A DNA stretch of 64,000 nucleotides from Azohydromonas caseinilytica (GCF_012927045.1 NZ_JABBFW010000002.1:228801-292800), one strand, 5' to 3'. Positions 38,666 through 50,240 are shown, counted from the first letter of the stretch. Notes: a model not told the origin generated them from the sequence alone. Numbers and translations: made by a program.

Positions 38666-38671
38666 TATAAT
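38666..38671 (+). promoter_or_regulatory. Possible -10 box for alaS
   Basis: TATAAT preceded by CC, 148 bases upstream of the alaS start. If used, the mRNA would have a leader of about 140 bases. Confidence 0.4.
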
Positions 38672-38818
38672 TGCCGGTTCCTCGAAATACCAGCCGAATC
38701 AAGCACTTGGCGACCCGCAGCCGGTCGCCGGCGCCGGCCGGGGCGGCGGCTTCCGACGGGGGCCGCCACAACGCACGCATGTCCCGGGCAGAGTCGCCCG
38801 CTGACCAGAAAGCACCGG

Positions 38819-41446
<2,628 letters not shown>

Positions 41447-41570
41447 GCCGGGATTGTTGGCTGCAGTGCAACAGTCCTCTCACTCGGATGCCTCAAGTGA
41501 GTGGGCTGTGAACTACTAGTGAACAATGCGTCGCGCCTGAACGGGTGACACCCCATCAGGTCGCTGCATG

Positions 41571-41605
41571 AAAAAACCCGTCTCGCTGGTGCGGACGGGT
41601 TTTTT
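41571..41605. terminator. Bidirectional terminator between alaS and the ChaN-like gene
   Basis: AAAAAACCCGTC and GACGGGTTTTTT form a 12-pair stem around TCGCTGGTGCG; the GC core is six pairs and the flanks give T runs on either strand. It lies 124 bases after the alaS stop and 39 bases from the convergent gene. Confidence 0.85.
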
Positions 41606-41644
41606 GTTGGGAGAGGCTTTTCCGGTCGTCCAGAAGGCGCACCC

Positions 41645-42421
41645 TCAATCCTTCTGCCTCTTGCGCAACGGTTCACACGGGTCCGGCCCGGGCGAGTGGG
41701 TCGCCGGCAGCAGCCGGTCGGAGGGCAGGGCGCCGTCGCTCGCGCCGAACATGGTCACGAACAGCTCGTCGGCCTTGAAGCCCAGGCGCTGCAGGTGCAG
41801 CGGCACGCCGCGGTCGCGCGCCGCGTGCTGCGCGCCGGAGAGCAGCAGCACCTGCTGCCCGGGCGAGGCGTCGTGCGCGGCCTGCGCCACGGCGCGCGCC
41901 ATGCTCTGGTCGCGCGCGAGCTGGATGCGCAGCATGCCGCCCTCGTGCTCGGCGGGCAGCAGCCCGCAGTGGCCCTCGCGGATGGCGGTCTTGAGCTGGT
42001 CATTGACGGCCGCGGGCAGCAGGCCGTCCAGCGCCTCGTCCTGCATCGCTGCACGCATGCCGCTGCGCGGCAGGTTGCCGCCCAGCACCGGCACCTCGGC
42101 GCGCACGGCCGCCATCACCACGTCCTTGTAGCTGTCCCAGGGCCAGGCCGCGGCGCTCCAGCGCAATGCCTCCTGCACGGCGGCCTCGTCGGCACCGGCG
42201 GCAAGCCGCGCCGTGCTGCCGCCCTGCTCGGCCATCTCCAGCACCACGGCGGCCAGGCGCTGCTGCGCGGCCAGGTCGCGCACCGCCTGCGCCACCTGGC
42301 GCTGCTGGTCGGGTTGGTCGTGCTGCTCGCCGTAGAGCAGCACGCGCGCCTGCGGCGGCGGCATGCCGGCGCAGGCGGCCAGCGACAGGAAGAGCGGGGA
42401 CAGGCGCAGCAGCAGCTTCAT
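41645..42421 (-). CDS. ChaN-like haem-binding-type lipoprotein
   Basis: 258 residues with a lipoprotein signal (LLRLSPLFLSLAACAGM, lipobox LAAC). The mature core ARVLLYGEQHDQPDQQRQVAQAV and the segment VLEMAEQGGSTA match the ChaN family (DUF399), in which GE.HD opens the domain. Campylobacter ChaN binds haem and is thought to work in iron uptake; whether this one does cannot be told, as no TonB receptor is nearby. GGAGAGG lies before the ATG. The frame is open far upstream, but that extension runs antisense to coaBC and was rejected. Confidence 0.82.
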   Translation of the reverse strand: MKLLLRLSPLFLSLAACAGMPPPQARVLLYGEQHDQPDQQRQVAQAVRDLAAQQRLAAVVLEMAEQGGSTARLAAGADEAAVQEALRWSAAAWPWDSYKDVVMAAVRAEVPVLGGNLPRSGMRAAMQDEALDGLLPAAVNDQLKTAIREGHCGLLPAEHEGGMLRIQLARDQSMARAVAQAAHDASPGQQVLLLSGAQHAARDRGVPLHLQRLGFKADELFVTMFGASDGALPSDRLLPATHSPGPDPCEPLRKRQKD

Positions 42422-42499
42422 CAAAGCCTCTCCAGGGAAGAGCTTTTCAGCGGGAAAAGGGCCGGCATCGGCCCAGCATAGCGAGCGGCATGCCCCTGC

Positions 42500-42505
42500 T
42501 AGAGT
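42500..42505 (+). promoter_or_regulatory. Possible -10 box for coaBC
   Basis: TAGAGT ends nine bases before the coaBC ATG without a ribosome binding site between them. Weak on its own. Confidence 0.3.
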
Positions 42506-42514
42506 GCGCGCCTT

Positions 42515-43744
42515 ATGAAGCAATCCCCCGATCTCGCCGGCCGGCATATCGTGCTCGGCCTCTCCGGCGGCATCGCCTGCTACAAGTCTGCCGAGCTGGT
42601 GCGCGAGCTCACCCGCGCCGGCGCCACGGTGCAGGTGGTGATGACGCCCGCGGCCGAGCAGTTCATCACCGCGGTGACGATGCAGGCCCTCTCCGGACGC
42701 CCGGTGGTGCGCGACCAGTGGGACGCGCGCGAGCCCAACAACATGGCGCACATCAACCTCAGCCGCGAGGCCGACGCCATCCTCATCGCCCCGGCCAGCG
42801 CCGACCTCATCGCCCAGCTGGCCCAGGGCCGCGCCGACGAGCTGCTGAGCCTGCTGTGCCTGGCGCGGCCCTTCGCCTCCGGCCACGAGCGCGTGCCGCT
42901 GCTGCTGGCCCCGGCCATGAACCGCGAGATGTGGGCGCACCCGGCCACGCAGCGCAACGCGGCGCAGGTGGCGGCCGACGGCGCGGTGCTGCTGGGCCCG
43001 GCCCATGGCGACCAGGCCTGCGGCGAGGTCGGCGACGGGCGCATGCTCGAAGCGGTCGAGTTGCGCGACGCGCTCATTGCCTTCTTCCAGCCGAAGTTGC
43101 TGCAAGGCCGGCGCCTGCTGATCACCGCCGGCCCGACCTTCGAGCCCATCGACCCGGTGCGCGGGTTGACCAACCTCTCCAGCGGCAAGATGGGTTTCGC
43201 CATGGCCCGCGCCGCTCAGGAAGCGGGGGCGCAGGTCACGCTGGTGGCCGGCCCGGTGCACCTGGACACGCCGGCCGGCGTGCGCCGCATCGACGTGCGC
43301 ACCGCGCAGCAGATGTTCGACGCGGTGCTGCCGCTGGCCGCCCAGCACGACGTCTTCGTCGCCACCGCCGCGGTGGCGGACTGGCGCCCGGCGGGCACCT
43401 CGGACGCCAAGATCAAGAAGCAGGCCGACCGTGCCGTGCCGGTGCTGGAACTGGTCGAGAACCCCGACATCCTGGCCGCGGTGGCGCGGCTGCCCGACGC
43501 GCCCTATTGCGTGGGCTTCGCCGCCGAGAGCCACGACCTGGCCAGACACGCGCGAGAAAAACTCCAGCGCAAGAATGTGCCGCTGGTGGTGGGCAACCTG
43601 GGCCCGGCGACCTTCGGCCGCGACGACAACGCGCTGCTGCTGGTGGACGCCCAGGGCGAGCGCGAAGTGCCCTGCGCCTCCAAGCGCGCGCTGGCGCAGG
43701 AGCTGGTGCGGGAGATCGCGGGGCGGCTCGCAGCCCGAGGCTGA
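42515..43744 (+). CDS. coaBC: Phosphopantothenoylcysteine synthetase/decarboxylase
   Basis: 409 residues, bifunctional. The flavin-dependent CoaC half begins HIVLGLSGGIACYKSAELVREL, has the catalytic His in NNMAHINLS, and the active Cys in GDQACGEVGDGRM. The CoaB half begins LLITAGPTFEPIDPVRGLTNLSSGKMG and contains ATAAVADWRP and the IKKQAD lysine. Together they turn 4'-phosphopantothenate and cysteine into 4'-phosphopantetheine for coenzyme A. dut follows on the same strand after 170 bases that hold a palindromic repeat. Confidence 0.95.
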   Translation: MKQSPDLAGRHIVLGLSGGIACYKSAELVRELTRAGATVQVVMTPAAEQFITAVTMQALSGRPVVRDQWDAREPNNMAHINLSREADAILIAPASADLIAQLAQGRADELLSLLCLARPFASGHERVPLLLAPAMNREMWAHPATQRNAAQVAADGAVLLGPAHGDQACGEVGDGRMLEAVELRDALIAFFQPKLLQGRRLLITAGPTFEPIDPVRGLTNLSSGKMGFAMARAAQEAGAQVTLVAGPVHLDTPAGVRRIDVRTAQQMFDAVLPLAAQHDVFVATAAVADWRPAGTSDAKIKKQADRAVPVLELVENPDILAAVARLPDAPYCVGFAAESHDLARHAREKLQRKNVPLVVGNLGPATFGRDDNALLLVDAQGEREVPCASKRALAQELVREIAGRLAARG

Positions 43745-43778
43745 CGGCTGTCGCCGCGCCAGCGCCACAACGTTTCCC

Positions 43779-43888
43779 CGTCATGCCCGCGCAGGCGGGC
43801 ATCCACGCATGCCGTGATGTCGGCCCCGGAATCTCGCTCCTGGGCCGCGCTTCGGTGATCGTGGATGCCCGCCTATACGGGCATGACG
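43779..43888. repeat. Intergenic inverted-repeat element between coaBC and dut
   Basis: About 29 bases at each end are near-inverted copies: the left begins CGTCATGCCCGC and the right ends GCGGGCATGACG-like (GGGCATGACG). Each arm is itself a palindrome (ATGCCCGC-GCAG-GCGGGCAT on the left; ATGCCCGCCTATACGGGCAT on the right). The centre is about 52 bases without coding potential. This resembles the REP- or MITE-like extragenic repeats scattered in many betaproteobacteria. It could fold in RNA and act as a terminator or stabiliser. Confidence 0.8.
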
Positions 43889-43914
43889 AAGTCTTTCCTT
43901 GATTCAGAACCCGA

Positions 43915-44376
43915 ATGACCACCATCGACCTGAAGATCCTCGACCCCCGCGTGGCCGAGCGCTATGACGAGCTTGCCCCCCGCTACGCCACGCCGGGCAG
44001 CGCCGGGCTGGACCTGCGCGCCTGCGTGGACGCGCCGCTGGTGCTGGCGCCGGGCGACGCGGCACTGATTCCCACCGGCATCGCCATCCACATCGGCGAT
44101 CCGGGCCTGTGCGCCATGCTGCTGCCGCGCTCCGGCCTGGGCCATAAGCACGGCTTGGTGCTGGGCAACCTGGTCGGCCTCATCGACGCCGACTACCAGG
44201 GCCCGCTGATGGTGAGCTGCTGGAACCGCGGCAAGGAGTCCTTCACCGTGCAGCCGATGGAGCGCATCGCGCAGATGGTGATCGTGCCGGTGGTGCAGGC
44301 CCGGTTCCGCCGCGTCGAGGAGTTCGGCGCCTCGCAGCGCGGCGAGGGCGGCTTCGGTTCCACCGGTCGGGCCTGA
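43915..44376 (+). CDS. dut: dUTP diphosphatase (dUTPase)
   Basis: 153 residues, trimeric dUTPase with all five motifs: [37 protein letters not shown], and the flexible C-terminal GEGGFGSTG arm. It hydrolyses dUTP to dUMP, keeping uracil out of DNA and supplying dTMP synthesis. It is encoded after coaBC, an old and widespread pairing (coaBC-dut). Confidence 0.97.
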   Translation: MTTIDLKILDPRVAERYDELAPRYATPGSAGLDLRACVDAPLVLAPGDAALIPTGIAIHIGDPGLCAMLLPRSGLGHKHGLVLGNLVGLIDADYQGPLMVSCWNRGKESFTVQPMERIAQMVIVPVVQARFRRVEEFGASQRGEGGFGSTGRA

Positions 44377-44513
44377 GCGGCCGGCGGCACGGCGCGGGCG
44401 CTTGAATCCACCGACCGGCCGGCCGATAAACACCCACGCCGACCCGGGCTGTCGGCTTGCTGACAGCCTCGCAAACCGGCAATTTCTTCTCTTCCCACGG
44501 ACCGTTGCGATCC

Positions 44514-45845
44514 ATGTCCAAGCCCAGAGCGGCTGCCCTCGCGGCGGTCCTTGTCGTTGCCGGCCTGGCCGGTGCCTGGTGGTTCAACAGCAGCCGCCGG
44601 GAGGCGCCCGCGGGGGCGCAGGTCGCCGCCGCCGGCGCGCCCGCCAGCGCGGCCTCGGCGCCGGCGGTGAGCATCACCAGCGTGGCGGCGCAGCAGCGCG
44701 ACGTGCCGGTGCAGCTGCAGGCGCCCGGCACCGTCACGGCGCTGCGCAGCGTCGAGGTGAAGCCGCAGATCGCCAGCGTGGTCAGCCAGGTGCATGTGCG
44801 CGAGGGCCAGAACGTCAAGCGCGGCGAGCTGCTGTTCACGCTGGACGCCCGCACCGAGGAGGCCAACGTCGCGCGCGCCCAGGCGCAGCTGCTGCGCGAC
44901 CAGGCCTCCGCCGCCGACGCCCAGCGCCAGCTCGCGCGCAGCCTGGAACTGCTGGAGAAGGGCTTTGTGTCGCAGGGCGCGGTGGACACGGCACGGGCAC
45001 AGGCCGAGGCGCAGGCGGCGCTGGTGGCGGCCGACCGCGCCGCGCTGGAGGCCTCGCGCGTGGCGCTGTCCTACAGCCGCATCGCGGCGCCGGGGGACGG
45101 GCGCATCGGCGCCATCAGCGTCTATCCCGGCAGCTCCGTGTCGCCCACCGGAGCGGCGCTGCTCACGCTCACGCAGATCGATCCCATCGCCGTGTCCTTC
45201 AACCTGCCGCAGCGTGAGCTGCCCGCGCTGCTGCAGCTGCTGGGCAGCGGCGGTGGCCAGGTGCAGGCGGTGCTGCCCGAGGGCCGCAAGCCGCTGGCAG
45301 GCCGGCTGGACTTCGTGGACAACGCCGTCGATCTGGCCTCGGGCACGGTGCGCGTCAAGGCCGTGTTCGACAACCCGCAGCGGGCGCTGTGGCCCGGCGC
45401 CTTCGTGGACGTGAGCCTGACCGTGCGCACGCTGCAGGGCGTGGTGGTGGTGCCGCAGGCCGCGCTGATCCAGAGCCCGCGCGGGCCCACGCTGTTCGTG
45501 GTCGAGGCCGACAACAAGGCGGCGCAGCGGCAGGTGCAGGTCCTGCACTCGGCCGGCACCGAGGCCGTGGTCGAGGGCGTGCGCCCCGGCGAGCGCGTGG
45601 TGGTGGAGGGCAAGCAGAACCTGCGTCCCGGCGCCAGCGTGGCCGAGCGCTCCGGCGGCGCGGCCGCGGGCAGCGGCGGTGCCGGCGGCCAGGGCGGCCA
45701 GCCCGGCGGCGGCGCCGGCCAGGGTGGCGGCAACGGTGCCGGCAGCGGCGGCGGGGCGGGCAGCGGCGCCGGCCCGGGCAACGGCAGTGGTGCGGCGGCG
45801 CCGGGCCAGGGCGTGACAGTGGCCACGGCGGCTTCGAAGGAATAG
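44514..45845 (+). CDS. RND efflux periplasmic adaptor (MdtA/AcrA type)
   Basis: 443 residues. An uncleaved N-terminal anchor (AAALAAVLVVAGLAGAWWF) precedes the adaptor: PVQLQAPGTVTALRSVEVKPQ, the lipoyl half IASVVSQVHVREGQNVKRGEL, an alpha-hairpin (about 125-180), and a beta-barrel with PITAL-like DPIAVSFNLP. It links the inner-membrane pump to a TolC duct. The last 65 residues are a Gly/Ala/Ser/Gln tail, unusual for the family. The start MSKPRAAAL was chosen over an in-frame codon 19 residues earlier, which lacks a hydrophobic context. The pump gene follows after eight bases. Confidence 0.93.
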   Translation: MSKPRAAALAAVLVVAGLAGAWWFNSSRREAPAGAQVAAAGAPASAASAPAVSITSVAAQQRDVPVQLQAPGTVTALRSVEVKPQIASVVSQVHVREGQNVKRGELLFTLDARTEEANVARAQAQLLRDQASAADAQRQLARSLELLEKGFVSQGAVDTARAQAEAQAALVAADRAALEASRVALSYSRIAAPGDGRIGAISVYPGSSVSPTGAALLTLTQIDPIAVSFNLPQRELPALLQLLGSGGGQVQAVLPEGRKPLAGRLDFVDNAVDLASGTVRVKAVFDNPQRALWPGAFVDVSLTVRTLQGVVVVPQAALIQSPRGPTLFVVEADNKAAQRQVQVLHSAGTEAVVEGVRPGERVVVEGKQNLRPGASVAERSGGAAAGSGGAGGQGGQPGGGAGQGGGNGAGSGGGAGSGAGPGNGSGAAAPGQGVTVATAASKE

Positions 45846-45853
45846 GCGCTGCG

Positions 45854-48800
45854 ATGAACCTGTCGGAACTGTTCATCCGCCGTCCGGTGATGACGGTGCT
45901 GCTCAACCTGGCCATCATCGTGGCCGGCGTGCTGGCCTACGGCCGCATCCCGGTGGCGGCGCTGCCCAGCTACAACACGCCGGTCATCAACGTCTCGGCC
46001 TCGCTGCCCGGCGCCAGCCCCGAGACCATGGCCACCTCGGTGGCGCTGCCGCTGGAGAAGCAGTTCCAGACCATCCCGGGCCTGGCCGTCATCAGCTCCA
46101 CCAGCCAGCTCGGCAGCACCTCGGTGACGCTGGAGTTCGACGAGGGCCGCGACATCGACGCCGCGGCGGTGGACGTGCAGGCCGCGCTGCTGCGCGCGCA
46201 GCGCCAGCTGCCGCAGGACATGACGCAGCCGCCCTCGTACCGCAAGGTCAACCCGGCCGACGCCCCGGTGCTGCTGCTGTCGCTGACCTCGCCGGCCATG
46301 AGCCTCTCCGAGCTCAACGACTACGCCGAGCACCTGATCGCGCCCAACCTCTCGACGCTGCCGGGCGTGGCGCAGGTCAACATCTACGGCCAGAAGCGCT
46401 TCGCGGTGCGGGTGCGCGTGCTGCCCGACCAGCTCGCCTCGCGCAACATCGGCCTGGACGAGGTGGCGGGCGCCTTGCGCGCGGCCAACGCCAACACGCC
46501 CGTGGGCACGCTGGAAGGGCCCAGCCAGACGCTCACCCTGCAGGCCAACCGCCAGCTGCGCAACGCGGCGGAGTTCGCGGAAGTGATCGTCGCCGCCCGC
46601 AACGGCAACCCGGTGCGGCTGCGCGACGTGGCGCAGGTCGAGGACAGCTACGAGACGCTGCGCACCTACGCCAGCTTCAACGGCGAGCGCTCCATCACGC
46701 TGGCCATCCAGCGCCAGCCCGACGCCAACACCGTGCGCGTGGTGGACTCGGTGCGCGCGGCGCTGCCCACCTTCCAGGAACAGCTGCCGCAGTCGGTCAA
46801 GGTCAACCTCGTCAATGACCGCTCGGTGTCGATCCGCGAGGCGCTGCACGACGTCAACCTCACGCTGCTGGGCACCGTCGTGCTGGTGGTGCTGGTGATC
46901 TTCCTGTTCCTGCGCCGCTTCATTGCCACCGTCATCCCCTCGCTGTCGCTGCCGGTGTCGCTGCTGGGCGCGGTGTCGCTGCTGTGGGGCCTGGGCTACT
47001 CGATGGACAACATCTCGCTGCTGGGCCTGACGCTGGCGGTGGGCCTGGTGGTGGACGACGCCATCGTCATGCTGGAGAACATCATCCGGCACGTGGAGGA
47101 GGGCGTGCCGCCGTTCCAGGCGGCGCTGCGCGGCTCGCGCGAGGTGGGCTTCACCATCATCTCCATCTCCACCTCGCTGATCGCGGTGTTCATCCCCGTG
47201 TTCTTCATGCCGGGCGTCATCGGGCTGCTGTTCCACGAGTTCGCCGTGGTGGTGTCGCTGGCGATCGTGGTGTCGGCCTTCGTGTCGCTGACGCTGGTGC
47301 CGATGATGGCCAGCCGCTTCCTCAGCGACGAGGCGCACAAGAAGCCGCCCGGGCTGGTGGTGCGCAGCTTCGAGCGCGGCTTCGACGCGGTGCTGCGCGT
47401 CTACACCCGCACGCTGGACGCCGCGCTGCGCCACCGCGGCGTGGTGATGCTGGTGGCGCTGGGCACCTTCGCCGCCACGGCCTGGCTGTTCATCACCATC
47501 CCCAAGGGCTTCTTCCCCGAGGAGGACATCGGCCAGATCAGCATCAGCACCGAGGCCGCGGAGGACATCTCCTTCCCCGCCATGGTGCAGCTGCAGGACC
47601 GGGTGGCGGGCATCATCCGCGACGATCCCAACGTGCTGAGCGTCAACTCCTTCCTGGGCGGCAGCAACGCCAGCAACACCGGGCGCATGTTCATCAACCT
47701 CAAGCCGCGCGGCGAGCGCCGGCCGATGAAGGAGGTGGTGGACGGGCTGCGGCGCAAGGTGCGCGCGGTGGCGGGCATCAACGTGTTCATGCGCCCGGTG
47801 CAGAACCTGCAGCTCGGCGGCCGCTCCAGCAAGGCGCAGTACCAGTACATCCTGCAGAGCGTGCAGGCCGGCGAGCTCAACGACTGGGCCGCGAAGCTGC
47901 AGGAGAAGCTGCGCGCCGACGCGCTGTTCCGCGACGTCACCAGCGATGCGCAGCTGCGCGGGCTGCAGGCCTCGCTGTCCATCGACCGCGACCGCGCCAA
48001 CACCCTGGGCGTGTCCATCGACGCGGTGCGCACCGCGCTGTACAGCGCCTTCGGCGAGCGGCAGGTGTCCACCATCTACACCAGCGCCGACAGCTACCAG
48101 GTGATCATGGAAGCGGCGCCCGAGGCCAAGCAGGACGAGGGCGACCTCTCGCGCATCTACGTGCGCTCGTCCAACGGCGGGCTGGTGCCGCTGTCGGCCT
48201 TTGCCACCGTGTCGCGCACGGTGGGGCCGATCGCCATCAACCACGTCGGCCAGCTGCAGGCGGTGACGGTGTCCTTCAACCTCGCGCCCGGCGCGGCGCT
48301 GGGCGACGCCACCGAGCGGCTGGAGCAGTACCGCGCGGCGCTGGGCATGCCGGAGTCGATCATCACGCGCTACGGCGGCGACGCGGCGGTGTTCAAGAGC
48401 TCGCAGGGCAGCCAGGCGATCCTGATCGTGGCGGCGCTGCTGGTGATCTACGTGCTGCTGGGCGTGCTCTACGAGAGCTACGTCCACCCGCTGACGATCC
48501 TGGCCGGCCTGCCCTCGGCGGCGGTGGGCGCGCTGCTGATGCTGAAGTTCTTCGGGCAGGACCTGACGCTGATCGCCACCATCGGCATCCTGCTGCTGAT
48601 CGGCATCGTCAAGAAGAACGCGATCATGATGATCGACTTCGCGCTGGAGGCGCAGCGCGAGCAGGGCATGGCGCCGCTGCAGGCGATCCGCGAGGCCTGC
48701 ATCCTGCGCTTCCGGCCGATCATGATGACCACGCTGGCGGCGCTGGTGGGCGCGCTGCCCATCGCCGCGGGCATCGGCGCCGGCGCCGAGCTGCGCCAGC

Positions 48801-48958
48801 CGCTGGGCCTGGCCGTGGTGGGCGGCCTGCTGTTCTCGCAGGCGGTGACGCTCTACATCACGCCGGTGATCTACCTGGCGCTGGACCGCTTCAGCGGCAA
48901 GGGGCCGATCACGGCGCCGGAGCAGGGAGAGCGGGCGCCGGGGACGACGGCGGCGTGA
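45854..48958 (+). CDS. RND multidrug efflux permease (MdtB/C, AcrB-like)
   Basis: 1034 residues, normal length for the family, with twelve membrane segments and two large periplasmic loops. MNLSELFIRRPVMTVLLNLAI is the typical start. Proton-relay residues are present: the Asp pair in VGLVVDDAIVMLENI (TM4) and a Lys in IGIVKKNAIMMID (TM10). It exports drugs or other hydrophobic compounds through the partner adaptor in exchange for protons. No outer-membrane gene follows, so it must borrow one. No regulator gene is adjacent. Confidence 0.96.
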   Translation: MNLSELFIRRPVMTVLLNLAIIVAGVLAYGRIPVAALPSYNTPVINVSASLPGASPETMATSVALPLEKQFQTIPGLAVISSTSQLGSTSVTLEFDEGRDIDAAAVDVQAALLRAQRQLPQDMTQPPSYRKVNPADAPVLLLSLTSPAMSLSELNDYAEHLIAPNLSTLPGVAQVNIYGQKRFAVRVRVLPDQLASRNIGLDEVAGALRAANANTPVGTLEGPSQTLTLQANRQLRNAAEFAEVIVAARNGNPVRLRDVAQVEDSYETLRTYASFNGERSITLAIQRQPDANTVRVVDSVRAALPTFQEQLPQSVKVNLVNDRSVSIREALHDVNLTLLGTVVLVVLVIFLFLRRFIATVIPSLSLPVSLLGAVSLLWGLGYSMDNISLLGLTLAVGLVVDDAIVMLENIIRHVEEGVPPFQAALRGSREVGFTIISISTSLIAVFIPVFFMPGVIGLLFHEFAVVVSLAIVVSAFVSLTLVPMMASRFLSDEAHKKPPGLVVRSFERGFDAVLRVYTRTLDAALRHRGVVMLVALGTFAATAWLFITIPKGFFPEEDIGQISISTEAAEDISFPAMVQLQDRVAGIIRDDPNVLSVNSFLGGSNASNTGRMFINLKPRGERRPMKEVVDGLRRKVRAVAGINVFMRPVQNLQLGGRSSKAQYQYILQSVQAGELNDWAAKLQEKLRADALFRDVTSDAQLRGLQASLSIDRDRANTLGVSIDAVRTALYSAFGERQVSTIYTSADSYQVIMEAAPEAKQDEGDLSRIYVRSSNGGLVPLSAFATVSRTVGPIAINHVGQLQAVTVSFNLAPGAALGDATERLEQYRAALGMPESIITRYGGDAAVFKSSQGSQAILIVAALLVIYVLLGVLYESYVHPLTILAGLPSAAVGALLMLKFFGQDLTLIATIGILLLIGIVKKNAIMMIDFALEAQREQGMAPLQAIREACILRFRPIMMTTLAALVGALPIAAGIGAGAELRQPLGLAVVGGLLFSQAVTLYITPVIYLALDRFSGKGPITAPEQGERAPGTTAA

Positions 48959-48983
48959 ACGCTCCGGGACGCCCTCAATGAGA

Positions 48984-49010
48984 AACGCCGGCTCCTGGGC
49001 CGGCGTTTTC
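48984..49010. terminator. Bidirectional terminator after the RND operon
   Basis: AACGCCGGC/GCCGGCGTT form a nine-pair stem around TCCTGG, with TTTTC on the plus side and TTTCTC on the minus side. It separates two convergent genes. Confidence 0.8.
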
Positions 49011-49028
49011 GTTGTCAGCGGGACTTGT

Positions 49029-49655
49029 TCAGCGCGGCGCCACCAGCAGCCGCAGGCCCAGGATCAGCATCAGCGCGCCGCTGAAGCGGAAGGCGCTGCA
49101 CACCGCGCGCTCGTTGCGGCGCAGCGCCTGGGTCAGCGAGCCCGCCACCCAGCCGGCGATGCCCTGCACGCCGATGCCGATCACGCTGAAGGCCAGGCCC
49201 AGCAGCACGGTGTCCAGCGCCGCAGAGGCGCTCTCGGCGGGCACGAACTGCGGTAGGAAGGCCAGGAAGAAGAGCGCCAGCTTGGGGTTCAGCAGGGCCG
49301 ACAGCGAGCCCTGCAGGAACAGCGCCTTCGGGTCGAGCCGGTCGCCGGCGGCGTGGATGTCGATGCGCGGCGCCGCGCGCCACATCTGGATGCCCATCCA
49401 CAGCAGGTAGCAGGCGCCCGCCACCTTCAGCGCCGTGAAAGCCAGCTCCGAGCTCTGGAGCAGCACCGACACGCCGAAGGCCGCGAACAGCGTGTGCGCC
49501 GCCAGCCCCAGCGACAGCCCGGCGGCGGAGATCAGCGCGGCCTTGCGCCCCTGGGCCAGGGCGCGCGAGACCACGTAGATCATGTCCGGCCCCGGCGTGC
49601 AGGCCAGCGCCAGGCACGCGGCCAGGAACAGGCCCCACTGGATGCCTTCACCCAT
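49029..49655 (-). CDS. LysE/RhtB-family amino acid exporter
   Basis: 208 residues with six hydrophobic segments. GLFLAACLALACTPGPDMIYVVSRALAQGRKAAL is the signature TPGP.....R region of LysE/RhtB, and ALLNPKLALFFLAFLPQFV is the second conserved block. It probably exports an amino acid or a homoserine-type compound. It starts 16 bases after the FKBP gene on the same strand, so the two may be one transcript. Confidence 0.9.
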   Translation of the reverse strand: MGEGIQWGLFLAACLALACTPGPDMIYVVSRALAQGRKAALISAAGLSLGLAAHTLFAAFGVSVLLQSSELAFTALKVAGACYLLWMGIQMWRAAPRIDIHAAGDRLDPKALFLQGSLSALLNPKLALFFLAFLPQFVPAESASAALDTVLLGLAFSVIGIGVQGIAGWVAGSLTQALRRNERAVCSAFRFSGALMLILGLRLLVAPR

Positions 49656-49671
49656 CGCGGGCTCGCGCCGC

Positions 49672-50202
49672 TCAGTGCAGCGTCTCGTCGCGCGGTGCGC
49701 CCGAGGGCGGCGCCATCAGCGCCAGCACGCTGCCGCCGACGCTGCCGGCCTCGATCTCTTCCTCGGTGGCCTCGCGCACGTCGCGCACCTTGATGTGCAT
49801 CTGCAGCCCGATGCCCGCCAGCGGGTGGTTGGCGTCCAGCACCACGTGTTCCGGGTAGACCTCGGTGACCATGTAGATCGCGTCGGGCGGCATGTCGGTG
49901 GTGGCGCTGCCTTCGGGCAGGCCCTCGAAGGCCATGCCGGGCTCGATGTTCTCGGGGAAGAGCGAGCGCGCTTCGAAGCACACCAGCTCGGGCTTGTAGT
50001 CGCCGAAAGCGTGCTCGGGGTCGAGCTTCAGCCAGGTCTCGTGGCCCACTTCCTGGCCGGCGAGCGCTTCCTCGACCTTGGGCAGCAGGTCGTCGCCGCC
50101 GAAGAAGAATTCGACCGGATCGGCCAGCTCGTCGATGGTCTGGCCTTGAGCGTCGGCCAGCGTCCAGGTGAGGCTGACCACGCAAGGTGCGTTGATGTTC
50201 AT
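49672..50202 (-). CDS. SlyD-like FKBP-type peptidyl-prolyl isomerase
   Basis: 176 residues. The FKBP half has SLTWTLADAQGQTIDELADPVEFFFGGDDLLPKVEEALAG, and an insert-in-flap domain follows (PEHAFGDYKPELVCFEARSLFP...), as in SlyD. Residues 135-150 give ANHPLAGIGLQMHIKVRDVREAT, the C-terminal FKBP strand. It should isomerise X-Pro bonds and act as a chaperone. The His-rich tail of E. coli SlyD, a nickel site, is missing; only one His ends the protein. MNINAPCVVSLTW was taken as the start, though the ribosome binding site is weak. Confidence 0.9.
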   Translation of the reverse strand: MNINAPCVVSLTWTLADAQGQTIDELADPVEFFFGGDDLLPKVEEALAGQEVGHETWLKLDPEHAFGDYKPELVCFEARSLFPENIEPGMAFEGLPEGSATTDMPPDAIYMVTEVYPEHVVLDANHPLAGIGLQMHIKVRDVREATEEEIEAGSVGGSVLALMAPPSGAPRDETLH

Positions 50203-50227
50203 CGGTGGAGGATGCCACAAGGCCGAT

Positions 50228-50233
50228 GACAAT
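50228..50233 (+). promoter_or_regulatory. Possible -10 box for the RoxA-like gene
   Basis: GACAAT ends seven bases before the ATG at 50241. It overlaps the alternative upstream start at 50226. Motif-only call. Confidence 0.3.
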
Positions 50234-50240
50234 CCCGGGG

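Noticed and set aside
38579..38818. Possible riboswitch or T-box leader before alaS
   Set aside because: T-box leaders belong to Gram-positive lineages, and no specifier stem or antiterminator pattern is visible here.
42422..43768. Upstream extension of the ChaN-like gene frame
   Set aside because: The extension is antisense to coaBC. The lipoprotein signal with a ribosome binding site at 42421 marks the true start.
45122..48487. Minus-strand open frame of 1121 codons opposite the RND genes
   Set aside because: It is the antisense shadow of two strongly recognised RND genes. Its translation is His/Gln/Arg/Ala-rich noise without any domain.
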